Assembly (NCBI GenBank): GCA_003531345.1
Contig: DQGZ01000160.1
Location: 1-5,335, forward strand
Direction of reading: 5' to 3'
DNA: 5,335 nt
DNA from: Alphaproteobacteria bacterium
Lineage (GTDB): Bacteria > Pseudomonadota > Alphaproteobacteria > Rickettsiales > UBA8987
The translations under genes and the position numbers were made by a program. Of this stretch, positions 1 to 5,335 are shown piece by piece. Positions within the stretch are counted from its first letter, which is position 1, and every line of letters starts with the position of its first letter. The notes below the pieces were generated by a model, which was not told the DNA's origin, made no database searches, and saw only the letters and a list, made by a program, of their open reading frames with translations.

Positions 1-382
1 AAATTGACTTGATGTATAATATATCATTTTCCTTAGTACCCGCATTTATAACGGCACTAAAATGACTGGATGAAAATTTAGTTATTATAAGGTCATCAAT
101 TATACCGCCACGCTCATTGAGCAGAACTGTATATTTTGCCTGATTGATATTGCATTTTTCAAAATTAGTTGGAGTTATTTTTGAAACAAAATCAGAAGCG
201 CCACTGCCACGAATATCAATTTGCCCCATGTGAGAAACGTCAAATATCCCACAGCTTTCACGCACCCAGTTATGCTCCGCCAATATGCCTGCTTTATATT
301 GTATGGGCATATTGTAGCCAGCAAAATCAACCAGCTTTGCACCTAGCTTTACATGTTCATTATTTAGTGCCGTTGTTTTCAT
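1..382 (-). CDS. gcvT: Aminomethyltransferase, glycine cleavage system T protein (3' part outside window)
   Basis: GcvT moves the methylene group from the aminomethyl-lipoyl H protein to tetrahydrofolate, releasing ammonia, as part of the cytoplasmic glycine cleavage complex. Only the first 127 codons are visible; the family is usually about 360-375 residues, so roughly two thirds lie beyond the left edge. The visible part matches the family N-terminus throughout: an MKTTALNNEHV opening, the VDFAGYNMPIQY segment (residues 18-29), FDVSHMGQ (47-54), GGIIDDL (92-98) and VINAGTKEND (111-120). The GGIIDDL motif holds the aspartate that in characterised T proteins contacts folate (D96/D97 here). 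The ATG at 380-382 is chosen because the T-protein homology begins directly after it. No Shine-Dalgarno sequence precedes it (GACTTAAA before ATG). The upstream gene ends 42 bases away, which leaves no room for a glycine riboswitch. The family call is secure; whether gcvH and gcvP follow cannot be seen. Confidence 0.95.
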   Translation of the reverse strand, partial: MKTTALNNEHVKLGAKLVDFAGYNMPIQYKAGILAEHNWVRESCGIFDVSHMGQIDIRGSGASDFVSKITPTNFEKCNINQAKYTVLLNERGGIIDDLIITKFSSSHFSAVINAGTKENDILYIKSI

Positions 383-394
383 TTTAAGTCAGTT

Positions 395-418
395 GTTAGT
401 ATTAGCGTTCAGTATTAG
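395..418. repeat. Short imperfect direct repeat in the divL-gcvT gap
   Basis: On the plus strand GTTAGTATTAG (395-405) is followed after one base by GTTCAGTATTAG (407-418). The identical core AGTATTAG lies at 398-405 and 411-418, a 13-base period. It fills much of the 42-base space between the divL stop and the gcvT start. It could be a binding site for a dimeric regulator or simple slippage of A+T-rich DNA. The repeat is visible; no function is supported. Confidence 0.35.
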
Positions 419-424
419 TAATCA

Positions 425-2476
425 CTAGCCAGTTACCGCAGGAATTTCAAATATAAATTTCATTCCTTTGCCATCTTCTGATTCTGCCAGTATATAGCCT
501 GAGTGCATTTCAATTATTCTTTTAGCCAGATAAAGCCCCAAACCTGTGCCAGATGAATTATCAGAATTTATATTATAGAACTGGTCAAAGATAAAATGCA
601 GGTCTTCTTTAGGCATTCCTTTGCCGTGGCTTATTATCTCAAAATAGATATTCTTATTTTTATTATAGGCGAATATTTCAAGCTCAGTATCTTTGGCGGA
701 CATTGCAACCGAGTTTGCCACCAATGAGGTAATTACCTGCTGTAACCGCTCCTTGTCTGCTTTTGCAAGGTTTATCGGCTGAAGTATATTATATTTTACT
801 GATAAATGCCTCCTTGCCGCCTCTTTTTCAATTTCACCCTTAATCTCATCCAGCGCCTGCCCGACAGAGAAGCTTGTGATGTTAAGGTGCATATAACCCG
901 CATCAATTGATGATACATCAATAATATTATCAATTAACTGCTTTAATTTTACCGAAGAGTCAAAAATACCTTTAAGATACTCTTTTGATTTTTCATTAAG
1001 CTCACAGACCATTCCCATAAGCATTATCTCAGAAAAGCCCATGATGGATGTGAGTGGAGAGCGCAACTCATAAGATACATTATTAAGGAAGTTGGTTTTC
1101 ATCAGGTCAGCTTCTTCATATGCCTTTTTTTCTGCCCGAAGGGATTTTTCAACATTTTCCTTATCAGTTATGTCATCATAGGTAAGCAGGGTTCCACCAT
1201 CAGGAAGTGGCATGAAGCGCTGCATAAGCACTATTTCATCGGCACGCACTATTTTATTTTCTATTACACTACGGGAAAGAAGATATTCTGAAAATCTCTG
1301 CTTAAACTCATCAAAACCTGCTTCATTAAGCAATATTTTCTCTTCTTTTAGCAATTCCGTATAATGAGGCTCCGTTTTCAACAGGCTATTATGGTGCCCC
1401 CATATATTCTCATAAACAGGGTTAAACAGGCGCAACCTACCATTTTCTCCGAACACCGCTACTGCCTCTGATAAATTATCCAGTGTCTGCTTCTGTACTG
1501 AAAGCAGCGTATTATAATTACGCTCAAGATTCACCTGAGCCGTCATATCCTCATAATGAAAAAGTAACCCACGCTGTTGATATGGTATCACTACAACTTT
1601 TAGGTAAGTGCCATCAGGTAGGTGATAATATTCCTCCTTCTTGTTTATAAGCTCATTGAACATATTCAAATTTTGCTTTTTGAATGAAACAAAATCAGCC
1701 TGTTCGGGCAACATTCTTTTCTCCCTTAAATTTTCTAGTATATCGCCATATGTCGGCGACCTATCAAGCCAGTCCTTATCAAGCTTGAAGAGGTTTACAA
1801 ATGATTTATTGAAATATTCCAGCTTCTGGTTGGCATCATAAATCGCCACAGCAGAAGCAAGTGATTCAAGCAGCTTATTCTGCAATTCAACATTGCTTTT
1901 CAGACGCTCTCTGGTAACTTGCAACTCATTAAAATTGAGGGCAAAACCTATCGTACCTGACTTGGTATTATAGCCTAAAGTTTTATTGATAACGGGAATT
2001 TCTACTATCTGAGAAAGTGTTTTAGAACCATTAATAAGTATATTCTGCTCCTGCACTTGAGGGTTACCAGTTTTTAGCGCCTTTGATGCAAAATCCTTTG
2101 CGGTTTTAAACAGCTCTATATTTCTACTACCTATTACATCATTCCTTATTTCCCCCGTTACCTCGCAGAACCTTGAGTTACAGTAAATAATATTCAAATC
2201 TTTATCACGCTGCCAGATGGGAAAAGTTATTTCATCAAGAAGGTTGGCAAATGTTTTCAATTCATTTTCATAAGTTGCTCTGAGCTTGCTTTGAAATTTT
2301 GAGTCCCTGTCCAGCTTTTTGTAGAGCGCCTTGTATTTATCTGCACGGTAAGCTTCAACCAGATAAAGCACTATAACGCCTAAGAGTATCAACAGAAAAG
2401 ACAACAATACCACTATATTAAATATGCCATGGTCTGCAGGTGAAAGAACCGCTAAGCTATTTAATTTTTCCAGCAT
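425..2476 (-). CDS. divL: DivL-like three-PAS membrane pseudokinase with Tyr in place of the phospho-acceptor His
   Basis: In Caulobacter, DivL is an essential cell-cycle regulator that binds the response regulator DivK and controls CckA, and so the CckA-ChpT-CtrA relay. The 683-residue protein here has one N-terminal membrane helix (about 18-40), a charged, probably coiled-coil linker (about 42-80), and three PAS-like regions (about 75-185, 200-315 and 330-440). The second contains LPDGTYLKVVV and the third begins near TLDNLSEAVAVFGENGRL. A dimerisation domain follows (about 455-525), then an ATPase-like domain (about 570-680). The H-box reads NNVSYELRSPL, with Tyr469 (codon 1070-1072) where kinases have His; this is the hallmark of DivL (Tyr550 in Caulobacter). 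The ATPase domain keeps N588, the F-box (FIFDQFY) and the G2 box (GTGLGL). It has lost the first N-box Asn (S584) and the G1 Asp (S616 in SHGKG). The length is a little below Caulobacter DivL (about 769). No ribosome binding site is evident before the ATG. The DivL assignment is strong; signalling partners are inferred from Caulobacter. Confidence 0.86.
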   Translation of the reverse strand: MLEKLNSLAVLSPADHGIFNIVVLLSFLLILLGVIVLYLVEAYRADKYKALYKKLDRDSKFQSKLRATYENELKTFANLLDEITFPIWQRDKDLNIIYCNSRFCEVTGEIRNDVIGSRNIELFKTAKDFASKALKTGNPQVQEQNILINGSKTLSQIVEIPVINKTLGYNTKSGTIGFALNFNELQVTRERLKSNVELQNKLLESLASAVAIYDANQKLEYFNKSFVNLFKLDKDWLDRSPTYGDILENLREKRMLPEQADFVSFKKQNLNMFNELINKKEEYYHLPDGTYLKVVVIPYQQRGLLFHYEDMTAQVNLERNYNTLLSVQKQTLDNLSEAVAVFGENGRLRLFNPVYENIWGHHNSLLKTEPHYTELLKEEKILLNEAGFDEFKQRFSEYLLSRSVIENKIVRADEIVLMQRFMPLPDGGTLLTYDDITDKENVEKSLRAEKKAYEEADLMKTNFLNNVSYELRSPLTSIMGFSEIMLMGMVCELNEKSKEYLKGIFDSSVKLKQLIDNIIDVSSIDAGYMHLNITSFSVGQALDEIKGEIEKEAARRHLSVKYNILQPINLAKADKERLQQVITSLVANSVAMSAKDTELEIFAYNKNKNIYFEIISHGKGMPKEDLHFIFDQFYNINSDNSSGTGLGLYLAKRIIEMHSGYILAESEDGKGMKFIFEIPAVTG

Positions 2477-2481
2477 GTTAT

Positions 2482-2487
2482 ATTATA
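2482..2487 (-). promoter_or_regulatory. Possible -10 element immediately upstream of divL
   Basis: The minus strand reads TATAAT, a perfect sigma-70-type -10 hexamer, ending 5 bases before the divL ATG. A -35 is not convincing: TTGAAA lies only 13 bases upstream, and at 17 bases the hexamer is GTTATT. If used, transcription would start at or next to the ATG and give a nearly leaderless mRNA, which would fit the missing Shine-Dalgarno sequence. In such A+T-rich DNA a chance match is quite likely. Confidence 0.2.
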
Positions 2488-2546
2488 GAGGTTTTTAATT
2501 TTTCAATAACACGATAGTAATTTTTTATTATTTTGTAAGTGAAATT

Positions 2547-4469
2547 TTATTCCAGCAATTTTCTTTTTATTGCCTGCAATGCGAACAGGTAATTTTCAAA
2601 AGAGAATGGGCTGTACTTTATGTATATTACCTCACTTTTATCATTAGGCATCACCAGCATTCTTCCCCATTCATCCTTATTTAGCAACAGCCTGTTACCT
2701 TTATCATCATACGCCTTATACAACGCACGATGCAGAAGATTTACAATTATCTGCTTGCCACGGCTTATTTCATTGAGATAAATCACCGCGCCCTGCTGGT
2801 TGAACTTATGTTTAAGCATAACTTTTATATCATTATAATAAAAGAATGCCTTGGGGTCTGCGTTGGGGAACCTGAATATTTCAACATATTTATTTTTATA
2901 TACCGATTTCAAATATGGCTGGATAACTGGCATTATTCTGGTAAAATCAATAAGAGACGCCCTACTATCTGTTTGATACAGATCCGCAAGATCGTTACAT
3001 TTCACCACATAATTTATCCCGAATTTCTCCAGCGCTGCAACGGGGGTGTCTACCAGCCTTCTTAACGCCATTCTCACCTCCTCACTGCCCGCCATTAGAT
3101 AGTCATTATACCCCCTGAATGCCTCAAGCCTATAATAAGCTGGATAGTTATTATTCAATGAATTGACGTGGTTAATATTACTGCACCCCCCCTCTTTACC
3201 TGTTCCTCTTGGGCGCTCCAGCGAAGCGGTAATGAAGCGGCTATTTTCCAGTATTGCTGTTTCATCAGACAGTGCAGGATAAGGTTTTTCTGTAGGGTAA
3301 GTATAAAAGAAATTATTATTCATGCTTACATTATAGTGATTATAGATAAGCAATGTAAGGTTAAGCGCGCCTAATAAAAAACCATATTTATATCTTTTAA
3401 GCACAATGCAAGCAGCAACTATAGAGAAGAATGAAACAAATATCAGGAATTTATAGGCGTGGGTGAATTTATTAAAGAACGGCAGTGAGTGAAATGCCTC
3501 GTATATTATACCATACCTGCCTAATGATAATGTAAAGGTAAGAAGCAGCAACAGAAAAAACACCCTTGCCTCCTTATAAAAATATGAAATAAGCGCAACT
3601 AGAATGAATATCGCACCGTTATAGCAATAGATAGAATAATTGGGTAACATCAATGCCCTTATACCGCCTGCATCTATCAAAGCTGCCCAGCTGCTGCCAT
3701 AGCGCTCAATATTTTCAATGGTCATTATCTGCGCTAAAAATAAAGGGAAAATTATCAGTGCAATTAAAATATAATTTAATGAAAGCTTTGGTATTGCTTT
3801 AATGAACTCCATCACGCTGTTACTTGAGAAAAAAAAGAACAGACCAGAAAGTATCAATGTATATATCCACATCTGGGCGTTGCCCATATAGAAGAATGCA
3901 CCCGATGCCAGCGCCATATAGAGCAGATTTTTATAAGTTCTCTCCCTAAAAAAACAGAGGGTCATATAAAATATCAGGGGAATGAAAAAAGCTGTAGGAA
4001 GCATGTAATACCAGTTTTTTGACATTCCTATAACAGGGCAGCTTATAACAAAACTAAGCGCACCGAACATGGCGTTACTCCTGTCTACCTCCAGCTTACT
4101 GAGAAATTTATACATCATCAGAAAGCCAGCGGAAAGGTTTACGATTGCGTATATCTCAATGGTGTAAAACGCCTCAAAGAATATTGAAGCTATTATATAG
4201 CAGATGTAAAGAACTGGGCTGAGTATTGAATAAGTGCCTAGTGAAGTAGTTGGGTAGCCCATGTAAATGGCAGGACTTATAGTTGGAAAAATTCCGTCAT
4301 TAAGCGCCTGATAAGCTTCAATAATAACTGGCAGGAACTGATGAAAATTATCATCACAGGTGAAGAAAAACGGAATGTATATTTGCAGAAAGCCTATGAA
4401 GGTAAATAATATGAACAAGCCAAGACCAACATTAAAATAAGGCTGCTTAAAAATTTTATTTATAACCAT
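2547..4469 (-). CDS. Multi-pass membrane protein resembling the YfhO / GT-C glycosyltransferase superfamily
   Basis: The 640-residue protein has about 10-11 predicted membrane helices in residues 12-378 (for example 12-36, 78-99, 103-123, 154-174, 229-250, 338-356, 362-378), then a soluble C-terminal part of about 260 residues. After the first helix comes an acidic pair, D39-D40, in TCDDNFHQFLP. GT-C enzymes, which transfer sugars from polyprenyl-phosphate donors on the outer side of the inner membrane, carry an essential Asp/Glu in this loop. Other YfhO-like traits are the LPFFNKFTHAYKF segment before a helix (329-341), FRGYNDYL (451-458), FGINYVV (483-489) and VEIFRFPNADPKAFF (529-543), which resembles the family's vYenp-alPRaf pattern. 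Substrate and product are unknown; envelope glycan or lipid-linked sugar modification is a guess. The ATG at 4467-4469 gives a sensible short cytoplasmic N-terminus but has no Shine-Dalgarno sequence. A G7 run crosses codons 426-428. The reading frame is intact. Family assignment is moderate and rests on pattern recognition only. Confidence 0.6.
   Translation of the reverse strand: MVINKIFKQPYFNVGLGLFILFTFIGFLQIYIPFFFTCDDNFHQFLPVIIEAYQALNDGIFPTISPAIYMGYPTTSLGTYSILSPVLYICYIIASIFFEAFYTIEIYAIVNLSAGFLMMYKFLSKLEVDRSNAMFGALSFVISCPVIGMSKNWYYMLPTAFFIPLIFYMTLCFFRERTYKNLLYMALASGAFFYMGNAQMWIYTLILSGLFFFFSSNSVMEFIKAIPKLSLNYILIALIIFPLFLAQIMTIENIERYGSSWAALIDAGGIRALMLPNYSIYCYNGAIFILVALISYFYKEARVFFLLLLLTFTLSLGRYGIIYEAFHSLPFFNKFTHAYKFLIFVSFFSIVAACIVLKRYKYGFLLGALNLTLLIYNHYNVSMNNNFFYTYPTEKPYPALSDETAILENSRFITASLERPRGTGKEGGCSNINHVNSLNNNYPAYYRLEAFRGYNDYLMAGSEEVRMALRRLVDTPVAALEKFGINYVVKCNDLADLYQTDSRASLIDFTRIMPVIQPYLKSVYKNKYVEIFRFPNADPKAFFYYNDIKVMLKHKFNQQGAVIYLNEISRGKQIIVNLLHRALYKAYDDKGNRLLLNKDEWGRMLVMPNDKSEVIYIKYSPFSFENYLFALQAIKRKLLE
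3186..3192 (-). repeat. G7 homopolymer tract inside the YfhO-like gene
   Basis: The coding strand carries seven consecutive G (C7 on the plus strand) spanning codons E426-G427-G428, in the soluble part just beyond the last membrane helix. Such a run stands out in a gene this poor in G+C and is the kind of mononucleotide tract that can gain or lose a base during replication. In the present sequence the frame is open on both sides, so the gene is in the full-length state. The tract is plain to see; phase variation is only a possibility. Confidence 0.6.
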
Positions 4470-4520
4470 AGCACTGTTAGCAAAGTTTTATGAATAATGA
4501 CGTTAGCAGTTTGAAAAATA

Positions 4521-4538
4521 TGCAAAATACTATTTGCA
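4521..4538. repeat. Inverted repeat TGCAAA-N6-TTTGCA upstream of the YfhO-like gene
   Basis: Two perfect 6-base arms (4521-4526 and 4533-4538) flank a 6-base centre within the 109-base gap between the ELM1-family gene and the YfhO-like gene, about 50 bases before the latter's ATG. It lacks a G+C-rich stem and a following T-run, so it is not a terminator. It could be an operator half-site pair. The symmetry is real, but short A+T-rich inverted repeats are common by chance. Confidence 0.25.
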
Positions 4539-4578
4539 ACAAGTCCAATTACTAAAGAGGTCTATAAAAGTATACCAT

Positions 4579-5335
4579 TTAAACTATCATACTGGCAATT
4601 CTGCCAGCTTCATCAAGCCTGTCGCAACCATATTCAGTTTCAGGCGTTTCAAAGTCAATTGCGTAACCACCTCTTATAAGCTCCTCTAGCAATGGAACAT
4701 ACTGAAACCCAAGTTCCTGCGGCCTGAATATACGCACCTTTTTTCCTGCGCTGCAAGCCTCACTCATCATGCGAACACTGTCACCAGTAACTATCACTTC
4801 TTCCGCAAGGTGAAGGAAAATATCATAGGGGTTATCATATTCTCGTATCTTATAATCATAGATGAAATGCGGCACTTTTATTACCTCCCTGAAGCCACGC
4901 AACGCCGTGAATTCCGTTCTTTTACTGGTTGAGATAAGGGCAGTACCGCCCTTCCTGCCAATAATATAATTGAGCTTTTCTGCCAGTTTTCTTCCGTCCT
5001 GCTCCTCAACATTTCCACCAACATGCTTGCCACCTATCATCACCGCTATGAAGGGTGCTTTTAGGTTTTTCTTGCGCAGATATTCAAACGCTTTTGACTT
5101 TTCCAAATCCTGCTTGGCTTTTTCCAGCACCTTATCATTAATATAATTTATCAGCCCGATGGTGCTTATCACCCTGCCATCTACCTTATATGGCTCATAG
5201 GAGGGTAGGATTATATAGTCAAAATCCTTGTGGTTTTTCTGTGGATCAAGAATTTGCACAATGGCAGTTTTACCGCCTGAGCGTGCCTTAATGCCAAGCA
5301 AAGTATCCGCAACGCCCATTCTAGCGCCAATAGCA
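4579..5335 (-). CDS. ELM1-family (DUF1022) protein, 5' end outside window
   Basis: The frame stays open to the right edge (codons for A-I-G-A-R precede the ATG at 5317-5319), so that ATG is most likely an internal Met and the true start lies outside. About 251 codons are visible; family members are usually 300-400 residues. Numbering from that Met, family landmarks are KTAIVQILDPQ (17-27), FDYIILPSYEP (33-43), the glycine-rich VMIGGKHVGGN (93-103), STSKRTEF (130-137), DNPYDIFLHLAEEVIVTGDS (162-181) and VRMMSEACSAGKKVRIF (182-198). The last two are the most conserved part and look like the nucleotide-sugar-binding half of a GT-B glycosyltransferase. The founding member, Arabidopsis ELM1, recruits a dynamin-related protein to mitochondria. 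Bacteria have no such dynamin pathway, and the bacterial function is unknown; a glycosyltransferase-like role in the envelope is a plausible guess. No signal peptide or membrane helix is visible. The neighbouring YfhO-like gene starts 109 bases downstream. Confidence 0.85.
   Translation of the reverse strand, partial: AIGARMGVADTLLGIKARSGGKTAIVQILDPQKNHKDFDYIILPSYEPYKVDGRVISTIGLINYINDKVLEKAKQDLEKSKAFEYLRKKNLKAPFIAVMIGGKHVGGNVEEQDGRKLAEKLNYIIGRKGGTALISTSKRTEFTALRGFREVIKVPHFIYDYKIREYDNPYDIFLHLAEEVIVTGDSVRMMSEACSAGKKVRIFRPQELGFQYVPLLEELIRGGYAIDFETPETEYGCDRLDEAGRIASMIV

Noticed and set aside
169..387. 72-codon plus-strand reading frame opposite gcvT
   Set aside because: It lies antisense to a clearly conserved GcvT N-terminus, resembles no protein I recognise and has low-complexity, unlikely composition.
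1641..1841. 66-codon plus-strand reading frame opposite divL
   Set aside because: It is antisense to the PAS region of divL, and its Ser/Phe-rich composition is what the complement of that region would give.
2477..2546. CtrA box (TTAA-N7-TTAA) or GANTC methylation site controlling divL
   Set aside because: I looked for both in the upstream gap because of the DivL connection and found neither. GANTC sites occur only inside coding sequence.
2730..3374. Two plus-strand reading frames (2730-3065 and 3168-3374) opposite the YfhO-like gene
   Set aside because: Both are antisense to an intact coding region, without recognisable protein features or initiation signals.
4559..4576. Imperfect hairpin (GGTCTA / TATACC, 6-base loop) just after the ELM1-family stop as a terminator
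   Set aside because: The stem is six pairs with a mismatch, A+T-rich, and is not followed by a T-run on the transcribed strand.
5317..5319. ATG as the true start of the ELM1-family gene
   Set aside because: The frame is open upstream to the window edge, and the family has a further N-terminal region before this point, so it is more likely an internal methionine.
1..5335. Defence island, mobile element or novel multi-gene system
   Set aside because: There are no transposase, integrase, nuclease, toxin-antitoxin or repeat-array signatures. The genes look like ordinary chromosomal ones.

Overview
The window looks like an A+T-rich (roughly 35-40% G+C by eye) alphaproteobacterial chromosome. Two features point there: a DivL-type cell-cycle pseudokinase with tyrosine in place of the phospho-acceptor histidine, and an ELM1-family (DUF1022) protein, a family known mainly from Alphaproteobacteria and plant mitochondria. 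I cannot name the genus. I see no insertion sequence, phage gene, CRISPR array, tRNA or rRNA, and no sign of recent transfer.

All four genes lie on the minus strand, so transcription runs from high to low coordinates. From right to left they are: (1) an ELM1-family protein, cut at its 5' end by the window edge (4579-5335); (2) a large multi-pass membrane protein with a long soluble C-terminal part, resembling the YfhO / GT-C glycosyltransferase superfamily (2547-4469); (3) a 683-residue membrane-anchored three-PAS kinase-like protein, called DivL (425-2476); (4) the first 127 codons of gcvT, the aminomethyltransferase of the glycine cleavage system, running off the left edge (1-382). The gaps are 109, 70 and 42 bases. 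None holds a convincing terminator, so partial co-transcription is possible. No gap exceeds 300 bases, and nothing on the plus strand looks coding.

No obvious single pathway unites the four genes. The ELM1-like and YfhO-like proteins could both serve cell-envelope glycan or lipid assembly (inference). DivL would report cell-cycle or polar state to the CckA-ChpT-CtrA phosphorelay (known from Caulobacter, inferred here). GcvT is one-carbon and glycine metabolism. The most notable features are the H-to-Y substitution combined with loss of the G1-box aspartate in the DivL-like protein, a G7 homopolymer inside the membrane-protein gene, and the lack of a recognisable Shine-Dalgarno sequence before all three visible start codons.
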